Assembly (NCBI GenBank): GCA_945833775.1
Contig: CAMAGI010000004.1
Coordinates: 1-61,975, forward strand
DNA from: an uncultured Lachnospiraceae bacterium
Lineage (GTDB): Bacteria; Bacillota; Clostridia; Lachnospirales; Lachnospiraceae
Direction: 5' to 3'
Length of the DNA stretch: 61,975 nt
In this document: positions 50,799 to 58,705 of the stretch, in pieces
Position numbering within the stretch: the first letter of the stretch is position 1
Layout of the letters: every line of letters starts with the position of its first letter
Notes under the pieces: model-generated
The model's input: only the letters and a program-made list of their open reading frames with translations
What the model was told of the DNA's origin: nothing
The model's database searches: none
Position numbers and translations under genes: made by a program

Positions 50799-52598
50799 TC
50801 ATAGTCCAATGGGTGTCACACGGATCGTGACATTGTCACACGCTGCCAGACTGCGCACTTCAAAGGTTCCGGTAGCGTTCATGGTACACTCTCCCGTCCA
50901 CAGATCCGTTACCCGATATTGCGCTGCCCGTTCAAAGGCATCCCGATTGGCCATTTTATGTCCAAGCATCTGAACCAGCCGCTCAACCGTCACGTGACAG
51001 GCACCCTTTGTCTCCTCACTCACATTGATAAAGGAGATGGCAACACTTCCGTCCGCCAGAGGTTTTGCCAGAATATCGACACGGTCGTTGTCGGTGATAT
51101 AACTACTGTCCGGTCTCTCGGGAGCGAGACTGCAAAACACCCGCTTGGCCTGTACGCCGAGAGCATCCTGATTCAGGGCAATCAGTTCCCGATTGGCAAG
51201 TATCTTCCAAAACTTATCACCGATTTGTATACGCCGCAAATCCAGTCCCAGCATCAGGGGTGCATTCATCATACACCACATAGTAAAGTGGGTTTTGCAC
51301 ATTACGTCCGTCAATCCGTTCATCCCCACCATCAGCATATCCGGATCGTTCCAGCCCTTGTCCGGGCCTGCAAACTCATCCATGATCACCGCTTTATTGT
51401 ACTGGGAGGTAACGCTGGGCGTATAGTCATCCGTCCATGCTCCCGTGCCCGGATCTCCGTCGGCTCCCACCCGGAAGGTGATGTCATTTAAGATTCTCCA
51501 GGAATCTCCCACCTTATAGCCCCAGTTCTGGGGCTGGGTCTTGCCCCACTCACAGATGGATAAAAGAATATCGTGATCGGGCTTTGCCGCATTCAGCGCC
51601 TCCAACAGGGTAGCGTAGGAATCCAGCGTATTCTCCTGCCTTCTGTGATTCATAAAACGCAGACAGTTTTCCCCCGCCTCCAGCGTAACCGGTATGGCCG
51701 ACGATTCGCAGAAGCTCTCTGTGGTCTCGGTGGAGGGTAGAAAATCATCGTAGAACACATGGGATTGCTCCCCTCTTCCCACCGCAACCTGCAGCCAGCT
51801 TCCCACGCCGATTTCTTGTCCGGTGGCATAGGTAACGTACAGAGAATAGACTCCCGCCTTCCCGACCGTAACCCGAAATTCCAGTTCACTACTCTGTTCC
51901 CCCACCGGTGCGGGGCCGGGGCCCGTTCCGTCGAAGGTTCCGATATCTGTAACATAGTACTCATTTATACGGGCTACCCGACCGGTCAATACCCCCGACT
52001 CCACCGCGCTGTAGGCGGCCGAGAAATCCTCGCCTTCCACACGGATGCTTCGAATGTTGGGGGCGTAAACATATTTGGCATTGGCCGCATCCGAGAAGGT
52101 TGCATTGTCCCACAGATAATAACAGTTATCCACCTTTAAAAAGTCCACACCCCAGTCCACATAGGACCTGGCGTCTGTCATTTCATGACCGCAGGTTCCC
52201 ACCGCAGCACCGGCACACAGATTCGTTCCGATGTCATTGTACATACCAAACTTTAGGCCCCGGGCGTGTATGTAGTCCGCCAGAGCCCGGAATCCCCCGG
52301 GGAACTTCACCGGCTCATTCGAGAGTCTGCCATCCACACGCTCCGACAGATAGCAGCCGTCATCCAAAACAACGTAGCGATACCCCAGCCGGTCCAATTG
52401 AAGTGCCACCAGCGCATCCGCCATATCCTTTGTCAACTGCTCCGTATTGCCGCTGCCGAACGCGTTCCAGCTGTTCCATCCCATCGCCGGAAGACGGTTC
52501 TTCTTTTTCGCGCACAGCACGTTTCCGTTTGGAAAGGAATCGTAACGGTATTCCCTGTCACGAATCGGTTTGGGTTTTTCATAGATTGTATCCTGCAT
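50799..52598 (-). CDS. GH27 alpha-galactosidase with an inserted carbohydrate-binding-like module
   Basis: This 599-residue protein has the clan D barrel: PAMGWNSWNAFG (about 38-49), VVLDDGCY, WGVDFLKVDNC with nucleophile Asp157, CEWGKTQPQNWG (about 349-360), SWRILNDITF with acid/base Asp372 and GWNDPDML (about 416-423). Between the fourth and fifth strands, about residues 180-325, a beta-sandwich module is inserted (RVEGEDFSAAYSA, GKAGVYSLYVTYATG, TLEAGENCLRF), like CBM35/CBM6. No signal peptide is present, so the enzyme is intracellular. GGAG is five bases before the ATG. A structured leader precedes it. Confidence 0.9.
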   Translation of the reverse strand: MQDTIYEKPKPIRDREYRYDSFPNGNVLCAKKKNRLPAMGWNSWNAFGSGNTEQLTKDMADALVALQLDRLGYRYVVLDDGCYLSERVDGRLSNEPVKFPGGFRALADYIHARGLKFGMYNDIGTNLCAGAAVGTCGHEMTDARSYVDWGVDFLKVDNCYYLWDNATFSDAANAKYVYAPNIRSIRVEGEDFSAAYSAVESGVLTGRVARINEYYVTDIGTFDGTGPGPAPVGEQSSELEFRVTVGKAGVYSLYVTYATGQEIGVGSWLQVAVGRGEQSHVFYDDFLPSTETTESFCESSAIPVTLEAGENCLRFMNHRRQENTLDSYATLLEALNAAKPDHDILLSICEWGKTQPQNWGYKVGDSWRILNDITFRVGADGDPGTGAWTDDYTPSVTSQYNKAVIMDEFAGPDKGWNDPDMLMVGMNGLTDVMCKTHFTMWCMMNAPLMLGLDLRRIQIGDKFWKILANRELIALNQDALGVQAKRVFCSLAPERPDSSYITDNDRVDILAKPLADGSVAISFINVSEETKGACHVTVERLVQMLGHKMANRDAFERAAQYRVTDLWTGECTMNATGTFEVRSLAACDNVTIRVTPIGL

Positions 52599-52610
52599 TT
52601 ATACTCCATT

Positions 52611-52746
52611 CCGAGAACGTTTCGTTCGAGGAACCGCAAGAGAAATTTGCGAATGCAATTTCTCTTGTCGGATCAGAGTCTATTTGTGACGTTCTCGGCA
52701 CAAATAGACGTGTGGAAAATCAGCATATCAATGTGATTTTTCACAC
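52611..52746 (-). ncRNA. Structured leader with three hairpins and a candidate pseudoknot before the GH27 gene
   Basis: Three perfect or near-perfect inverted repeats lie in a row: 52637-52647/52657-52667 (11 bp), 52678-52688/52699-52709 (11 bp, 10-base loop) and 52710-52722/52734-52746 (13 bp, one wobble). The 10-base loop of the middle hairpin (52689-52698, ACGTTCTCGG) is perfectly complementary to 52611-52620 (CCGAGAACGT), so a loop-to-single-strand pseudoknot can form. On the minus-strand transcript that partner lies immediately before the GGAG and ATG of the GH27 gene, so folding could control translation. It could also be an attenuator or a mobile palindromic element. Confidence 0.55.
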
Positions 52747-54581
52747 TAAACCTCCACGTAATGTTGCGCCTGTGCGGCAAACATCTTGGCATAGATTCCC
52801 TTTTCTCTGCCCACCAGTTCGCTGTGGGTTCCGTATTCCTTTATCGTATTGTCTGCAAACACGGCAATCCGGTCACAGAACTTACAGCTGGACAGACGGT
52901 GGGAAATGTAGATCGCCGTCCGATTGCCCACAAGGCAGTCAAAGTGTCGGTAGATATCGTACTCAGCCACCGGATCCAGAGCCGCCGTAGGCTCATCCAG
53001 GATGACAATGGGGGCGTTTCGATACAATGCCCTGGCGATCGCAGTTTTCTGCTGTTGCCCGCCGGAGAGCTCCGTTCCATGCTCATCAAAGCTCTTGTAC
53101 AGCATGGTATCAAGACCTTCAGGGAGCTTCCTGGCATCCTCATAGAAGCCGGCCAACTCCAGCACTCTGTTAACCTCCTCTTCCTGCGCTGCTTCTCCAA
53201 AGGTTATGTTTTCCCTCAGACTGAAGGCTAACAGCTTGAAATCCTGAAACACCACTGCAAACAACTTCCGATACTCAGCTTCAGAATACTCCTTAATGTT
53301 GATACCGTCAATTAAAATCTCCCCCTCTGTCACATCGTACAAGCGACACAACAGCTTAATAAAAGTGGTCTTTCCGGCACCGTTTAACCCTACCACCGAC
53401 AAATGCTCTCCGGAGGAGATAGTCAGGTTAATATCCTTAAGCACATATTGTTCCGAGCGGGGATAGCGGAAGCTGACGTGAGAAAACTCTATGGTATGCT
53501 TTTCTCCTCTCACCTGACGCTCTCCCTTCGAGAGCCTCTCCGGATATTCCAGAAACACCAGAAATTCATTGGCATAAATACAACGTTTCGTGATATCCTG
53601 CCACGCGGACACCACCCCCCACATTCCCTGGTACAGCTCCGACGCCGCGGCAGCACACATGGTAAAGTCACCCACCGTGATGCGCCCCGTAATAGCAAGC
53701 AGTCCCATGTAAAAGTAACTTAAGCCGTCCCGGATTGCATTGACCACATCCATTCCCCAGGAATAGGTACGCTTTCTCTCCGAGAGTTCGCGCCAGGTGC
53801 CGATCATCTCATCGGATTTGCGTCCCGCCTTGCGGCACATCATCTCGGCACTGTCATACAGACGGATCTCTTTCCCGTAGGAAAAATCTGCCAGCCGGTA
53901 CAGGTAATAGCCAAACACACGGTTAATCTTTGCGAGTTTCCCGTACTGCACGATCTCAATCTGATTCTGCTTTGCATTTAAAAACGTGATCAGGAATAAA
54001 GCAACAATCTGAATCGGCAGAAGCAACGGACAGGTCAGAGCAATCACCATGGTGACACCGGCCAGGACGGTAACGTTGATAACCATGTTATAGACGCTGT
54101 TTAAAACGCCGGTTACTCCGCCGCTGTACCAGCTGATTCCCTCCTTTGCACGATTTAACTGATCCAGTACCGCCGGGTCCTCCGTATGCTCAAAATCCAT
54201 TTTCATGGTATGATCAGCAAGAAGTGTCTCAAAATATTCGTTGAACCATTCCTCCAGAATAGCTCTCCACTGATACACAACATTATTCATCACATTGGAG
54301 AGAAGACTCATGCCGCAGATGATCGCCGCATACAGGATCACATTTTTCACATGCACTGATAAGCCTTCTCCCCGTATGATCAGCGTCAGTTCATCCATCA
54401 AAAACTTCGGCAGGATCACAATCTGAACCTTTTGGATCAGCTGGGCGGCAAACTGAATGCCATATACCACAAACAGGGACGGTTTTTCCTTCCAGGCGGT
54501 TCGGAGCATAAAACGGAGGGTTTTCCGAATGACCGGCCCGTTTCCTTTGCGGTTCTTCTTTTCTTCCTCAGACTTCCCCAT
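52746..54581 (-). CDS. ABC exporter half-transporter (first of a pair)
   Basis: The 611-residue protein has six membrane segments (about 25-310) and an ABC ATPase domain with Walker A VVGLNGAGKTTFIK (about 398-411), signature ELSGGQQQKTAIARALYRNAPIVILDEPTAALD with catalytic Glu, and H-loop ISHRLSS. Both catalytic Glu residues of the pair appear intact. GGGGAGG precedes the ATG. It overlaps the second half-transporter gene by 14 bases, so the two probably form one heterodimer. The cargo is unknown; LmrCD-like drug or peptide export is the usual theme. Confidence 0.9.
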   Translation of the reverse strand: MGKSEEEKKNRKGNGPVIRKTLRFMLRTAWKEKPSLFVVYGIQFAAQLIQKVQIVILPKFLMDELTLIIRGEGLSVHVKNVILYAAIICGMSLLSNVMNNVVYQWRAILEEWFNEYFETLLADHTMKMDFEHTEDPAVLDQLNRAKEGISWYSGGVTGVLNSVYNMVINVTVLAGVTMVIALTCPLLLPIQIVALFLITFLNAKQNQIEIVQYGKLAKINRVFGYYLYRLADFSYGKEIRLYDSAEMMCRKAGRKSDEMIGTWRELSERKRTYSWGMDVVNAIRDGLSYFYMGLLAITGRITVGDFTMCAAAASELYQGMWGVVSAWQDITKRCIYANEFLVFLEYPERLSKGERQVRGEKHTIEFSHVSFRYPRSEQYVLKDINLTISSGEHLSVVGLNGAGKTTFIKLLCRLYDVTEGEILIDGINIKEYSEAEYRKLFAVVFQDFKLLAFSLRENITFGEAAQEEEVNRVLELAGFYEDARKLPEGLDTMLYKSFDEHGTELSGGQQQKTAIARALYRNAPIVILDEPTAALDPVAEYDIYRHFDCLVGNRTAIYISHRLSSCKFCDRIAVFADNTIKEYGTHSELVGREKGIYAKMFAAQAQHYVEV

Positions 54582-56448
54582 TTGCGCTCACCTCCCCCTT
54601 TTTCTTCCCGGCCTCCTCAACATAATACTGAGCCTGAATCCGGAACATCTCCGCATAGGCGCCATTCTCCTTCAAGAGCTGTTCGTGGGTACCGTACTCA
54701 ACCACTTTTCCGTCCACAAACATCGCAACATGATTGCAAAACTGCGTGGAACTGAGGCGGTGACTGATATAAACCGCCGTCTTTCCGCCGATCAGCTTAT
54801 CAAAGTCCTCATACAGCTTTGACTCTGCCAGCGCATCCAACGCCGCCGTGGGCTCATCCAACACCACCACCGGGGCGTCCTTGTACAGAGCCCTTGCAAG
54901 AGCCAGCTTCTGCTTTTCACCGCCCGACAGATCAATTCCATCGTCATACACCACCTTGAGCAGCTCCGTCCGAACTCCCGCGGGAAGTGTGGATAATTTC
55001 TGTCCCAGACCTGCTGCCGTAAGGCACACCTCCGCCCTCTTCGAATCCGTTCTCTCCGGCTCTTTCATGGATACATTTTCCTCCATGGGAAAGGCGAACA
55101 ACTCCACCTGTTGAAACACCGGAGCAAAAGCCGCATAATAGCTCTGCTTATCATATTCCCGCACATCCACACCATTGAGCAGAATGCGTCCCTGCGTGGG
55201 TTCATACAGCCGAAGCAGCAGCTTGATCATGGTGGATTTTCCGGCACCGTTGAGTCCCACCACAGCCAGACGCTCACCCGCCTTTAAGGTCAGATTCAAA
55301 TCCTCCAAAGCATAGCGCTCAGCCTTCGGATAGCGGAAAGAGACATGATCAAATACAAATTCGTAGGAGGAAAGCTTTGGAAGTTCCTTTCCGGGTAGTT
55401 TCCGATCCCCGCCGTCAAAGTCCAAAAAGCTTCGATAATCATCCACCTCACGACTTCTCGCCAGCAGTTCGCTGATGTCGCCTAACAGAGAAGAAATGTA
55501 AGAAAAGAAAGTTCCCGATGATGCCAGATAGAGGCTGAAATTACCAAGCGTCATATTTCCTTCCACCACCGAATATACCAGCCAGGCGTAAATCAAAACC
55601 TGCGATACAAACCACATCACATTGCTGGAAATGGAAGCCCAAAACCACAGCTTCCCGTTTCGGATCTGCGCATCATAGCGAATGGCATTGAGACGGCGAT
55701 ACTGCTCAATCAGCCATTCTCTGAGACCAAACATTCGAATATCCTTCGCCATCTCAAAGCTGGTGGTCGTATTCTGCATGTAATAATGCTTCCTCCACCA
55801 GGGTGCCAGCGGATCCCAGACTTTCTCCTTCGCCGTCTTGTTGATGTAATTCGTGATTCCAAAGTTGGTGAATGCCAGGACAAGCATCAAGGCCACCACA
55901 AAACCGTTCATGGTGCCCAGAATGGCAATTCCCACGATCACCACGGACAGAGAAGTCAAAAAGCTGGTCGAGCGCTGCATCATCCCCTCGATTCCAACAT
56001 TGTTACTATTGCAGGAATTCTGTGCCTTTTGATAGCAATCCATGACATCCGGATTCTCCAAATGCTCAAAGTCGATCCGCATCGCTTTACGATTCATCTC
56101 GATGAGCATGGACATTCTTGCACCGATATAGCGCCACCAGGTCTGCGCTTCATAAAAAGTATTGAGCATGGTTGTAGCAAGCTGTATAACCACAAACACA
56201 AGCATTGTTCGGAACAGTTCTCCGCTGTCTGCATTTCCCGTTATCATATCAATGATAAACTTGGACCAGAAGGTCCACAGATACTTCATAAACGGTGCAC
56301 ACAGCATCCCCAGGGGGATCAAAACAAAGAAGAACCGGTCGTGCTTTAGCATATTCTTCAGGACAAAACGAACATTTCGAATCACCCCGTATTCCCGATG
56401 AAGCGGATTCTTTTTCTCCTGTTTTGCATCTTGTTTTTTTCTTTTCAT
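54568..56448 (-). CDS. ABC exporter half-transporter (second of a pair)
   Basis: This 626-residue protein has six membrane segments, Walker A VVGLNGAGKSTMIK (about 403-416), LSGGEKQKLALARALYKDAPVVVLDEPTAALD and ISHRLSS. The membrane part and the ATPase resemble the gene at 52746-54581, a tandem duplication or an ancient pair. It starts two bases after the XRE regulator stop, with GGGGA about ten bases upstream, and lies in the same transcript. Confidence 0.9.
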   Translation of the reverse strand: MKRKKQDAKQEKKNPLHREYGVIRNVRFVLKNMLKHDRFFFVLIPLGMLCAPFMKYLWTFWSKFIIDMITGNADSGELFRTMLVFVVIQLATTMLNTFYEAQTWWRYIGARMSMLIEMNRKAMRIDFEHLENPDVMDCYQKAQNSCNSNNVGIEGMMQRSTSFLTSLSVVIVGIAILGTMNGFVVALMLVLAFTNFGITNYINKTAKEKVWDPLAPWWRKHYYMQNTTTSFEMAKDIRMFGLREWLIEQYRRLNAIRYDAQIRNGKLWFWASISSNVMWFVSQVLIYAWLVYSVVEGNMTLGNFSLYLASSGTFFSYISSLLGDISELLARSREVDDYRSFLDFDGGDRKLPGKELPKLSSYEFVFDHVSFRYPKAERYALEDLNLTLKAGERLAVVGLNGAGKSTMIKLLLRLYEPTQGRILLNGVDVREYDKQSYYAAFAPVFQQVELFAFPMEENVSMKEPERTDSKRAEVCLTAAGLGQKLSTLPAGVRTELLKVVYDDGIDLSGGEKQKLALARALYKDAPVVVLDEPTAALDALAESKLYEDFDKLIGGKTAVYISHRLSSTQFCNHVAMFVDGKVVEYGTHEQLLKENGAYAEMFRIQAQYYVEEAGKKKGEVSANGEV

Positions 56449-56449
56449 G

Positions 56450-57409
56450 TCACGAATTTCCCCTTCCTCTGCCTCGACTTTCCCCGGTTGTTTCCTCCTG
56501 CCGCAAACCGGAATCCTTTTGCAGGAAATTCAGTTTCTCACGCTCCAGCCACGCTCTCCCCTTGTTGCCGATCGACAAAGCATAGCTCCCCGGAGGATTT
56601 AAAAAAGCATCCGCACCCGCCAGTAACATCAGGACAGAGCTCGCCGACATGACATTCACCGCATAAATCTTTTCCTCTCTGTCGTGCTCATCCAGCAGAC
56701 ATACATTCTGCAGTATCTGATTGCTTTTATTGACAGCAGAACCCAGATATTCCATCGCTGTCCCGACCGCTTCCTTCGAAATCCCGAGCCGTCTTGAGAC
56801 GGTGGAAATGGAGACGCACTCACCGTTTTTTAAGGACAGCAGATAAAACAGGACCTCCAAATTCTCTCTTTTGCCCAGAAAAGAAAAAAACTCTGTCAGG
56901 CGGTCCGTCACCCGGAAATAGGAGGCAAACCCCTCCTTCGGTTCTTTCATGAGCATATAGAACTGCAGGCTCTTATTCAGACGGAAATAGGTAAATCCGG
57001 CGCTGTCCGTAACGGTTGACGCCACCACATGATCGCCCTCCGGTTCCGAGCGGTCATAATAGGTTTTGTTCTCCACCCAGAACCCGATCTGCGCCGCCCA
57101 GACATAGCGCATGATCTGTTCGAAATGCTTCGAATGATCCAGGTTCTCACCGACCTTGATTGCTTTGATGGAATCCATCACCATCTGCTCCAACGATACC
57201 TTTTCCGTATCCCGCCCGTACAGATAGTCGATCGAAACCCCAAAATAGTCGGCGATCCGGGGAAGCAGATCTCCATCCGGATAACTTCCGTTCTCCCATT
57301 TGGAAACTGCCTGCGGGCTGACTCCGAGATAGGAAGCCAGCTGCTCCTGGGTCACACCGCGTCCTTTTCTAAGTGCTTGAAGTGTGGTTGAAAATATCGT
57401 TCCTGCCAT
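56450..57409 (-). CDS. XRE-family regulator with MarR-like middle domain
   Basis: The 319-residue protein has an N-terminal helix-turn-helix (FSTTLQALRKGRGVTQEQLASYLGVSPQAVSKWENGSYPDGDLLPRIADYFGVSIDYL), a middle section with no family I know (about 65-180), then a possible winged-helix section (RENLEVLFYLLSLKNGECVSISTVSRRLGISKEAVGTAMEYL, about 190-245) and a beta-rich end. Start ATG at 57407-57409 has AGGAGA nine bases upstream. It probably regulates the ABC pair that follows. Confidence 0.85.
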   Translation of the reverse strand: MAGTIFSTTLQALRKGRGVTQEQLASYLGVSPQAVSKWENGSYPDGDLLPRIADYFGVSIDYLYGRDTEKVSLEQMVMDSIKAIKVGENLDHSKHFEQIMRYVWAAQIGFWVENKTYYDRSEPEGDHVVASTVTDSAGFTYFRLNKSLQFYMLMKEPKEGFASYFRVTDRLTEFFSFLGKRENLEVLFYLLSLKNGECVSISTVSRRLGISKEAVGTAMEYLGSAVNKSNQILQNVCLLDEHDREEKIYAVNVMSASSVLMLLAGADAFLNPPGSYALSIGNKGRAWLEREKLNFLQKDSGLRQEETTGESRGRGRGNS

Positions 57410-57441
57410 CGACAAGCTCTCCTTTCGGTTGATTTACAGTC

Positions 57442-57450
57442 AGTATATCA
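57442..57450 (-). promoter_or_regulatory. Extended -10 promoter of the XRE/ABC unit
   Basis: TGATATACT on the minus strand (57442-57450) is an extended -10 box about 33 bases before the regulator ATG. The -35 position (TTCTAT) is weak. It would drive regulator, ABC pair, GH27 glycosidase and rhodanese gene if no terminator intervenes. Confidence 0.45.
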
Positions 57451-57908
57451 CAATGTATGGTTGTATAGAACATCTCATTTCAACTCTCATTTCATTTTAA
57501 GTGGTCTTTTCTCCATTTTTCTACTGATAGTTGTGTTTGTCCGTTTGCAGAACACGCCTAACGTCGACTTTCCGATAAGGGTAAAACAAGACCGAACAGC
57601 CATGCTTAAGATAAGCAAATGAGCATGGCAATCTACCTGTGCAGACACTTCTACCGTACAAAGGTTACGGATGCAAAGAAACTGTTACAGGATATTGCGA
57701 GATAAAATATTGATAAATCATGTAACCTGAAATATGTAGGTCCAAAACGCGAAATGAGATTGATTGGGACTGATGGATCAAAAGATTATGTAAGCCACCG
57801 CCCACAATAATAATTGAGCGGGCATATACAATAAAAAGAAAGCGCGGTGTCTGTGGCAGGCACATAAGCACAAATCAGACAAATTGAAATAGGCGAATTC
57901 TTGTCTTG
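57451..57908. other. Long AT-rich intergenic stretch with a short open frame
   Basis: No gene I can support. On the plus strand, 57619-57705 encodes 28 residues (MSMAIYLCRHFYRTKVTDAKK..) with no ribosome binding site; it may be a gene remnant. GCCATGCT/AGCATGGC at 57600-57630 is a small hairpin. A 68-residue minus-strand frame at 57665-57871 lacks a ribosome binding site and has no recognisable family. Confidence 0.5.
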
Positions 57909-58134
57909 TACCTACTGACATTTTGCATTATTGCATCAGTAGGTAATCTACTCAATTTCCTTGGTTCTTTTACCTGCTGACATATCTGTATTATTGTTTC
58001 AGTAGGTAATCTACTTGAATTTCCTGGTTTTTTTACCTACTGGCATATCTGTATTATTGTTTCAGCAGGTAATCTACTTGAATTTCCTGGTTCTTTTACC
58101 TACTGGCATCCAGCATTTTTCATTTCAGCAGGTA
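57909..58134. repeat. Four tandem 63-bp hairpin repeats
   Basis: Four hairpins lie at 57909-57945, 57971-58008, 58034-58071 and 58097-58134, with a spacing of 62, 63 and 63 bases. Each has arms like TACCTACTGA and TCAGTAGGTA around a 17-18 base loop, and is followed by a conserved linker (ATCTACTTGAATTTCCTGGTT). Arms differ between units, with G-T wobbles such as TACCTGCTGA with TCAGTAGGTA in unit 2. The loop ends are conserved in units 2 and 3 (GTATTATTG) and differ in units 1 and 4. A fifth copy lies at 39464-39504 in reverse. The function is unknown. Confidence 0.88.
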
Positions 58135-58224
58135 TTTGACTCGATATTCTGCTAGTTATCTCTCACTCAAAGCGCTCAATCAAGTCCGATTTGTAGAGCT
58201 CGGTCAATTTCTATTTTCAGAACG

Positions 58225-58499
58225 ATGAAATCTTATCTTTATACACAAAAGCTGGAAGATAAGTATATATCTTTGGAGCCTTTCATCATCAAAGTATTGG
58301 ACAAAGAAGAAATTTTAATTAATTGGGCGGAAATATGGGGTGCAACGGAAAACTTGCGGGAATAATAGAATGGAATCATGAGGAAAATGATTTCCTGGAG
58401 GGTGAATCGCATGGAACAGCCAACCCGAATGCCAGAGGATTCTGGAACAAGTACTTCATGACATATCAGTATGAATTCGTTCGGACAATAAGCCGATAA
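58225..58499 (+). pseudogene. Possible plus-strand gene remnant in two frames
   Basis: Two short frames overlap on the plus strand. The first, 58225-58365, encodes 46 residues (MKSYLYTQKLEDKY..). The second, 58335-58499, encodes 54 residues (MGCNGKLAGIIEWNHEEN..) in another frame. The first ends at a TAA shortly after the start of the second, as a frameshifted single gene would. I recognise no family. It is the only minor plus-strand coding trace in the window. Confidence 0.25.
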
Positions 58500-58563
58500 A
58501 GTGATATTTTATTCGAAGCGAAAGATATTGCCAACTTCCAATTCTAAATTTGCCGCATTTTCT

Positions 58564-58610
58564 TTTCAAAAAAGCACCCTTACACTAGCGTACGGATGCT
58601 TTTTTTGAAA
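58564..58610. terminator. Bidirectional hairpin terminator
   Basis: AAAAAAGCA and TGCTTTTTT flank an imperfect stem (GCACCCTTAC / GTACGGATGC), with an A run before and a T run after it, so it can end transcription in both directions. It lies about 100 bases downstream of the FAD oxidoreductase stop. Confidence 0.75.
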
Positions 58611-58705
58611 TGACGTTGATTCACTTCCGGGGCTTTTGGGCTGGTTTTCGTCCGCAGTCAGAAACGGAATAACACAGAATATGAAAATTGATGATTGCCG
58701 GTTCC

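Noticed and set aside
57665-57871. 68-residue minus-strand frame in the intergenic region
   Set aside because: No ribosome binding site, atypical composition and no family pattern; it overlaps an equally weak plus-strand frame.
57909-58134. CRISPR-like array (regular repeats at about 63 bases)
   Set aside because: The intervals between the hairpins are themselves conserved (ATCTACTTGAATTTCCTGGTT) instead of being unique spacers, there are only four units, and no cas gene is near. It is a tandem repeat.
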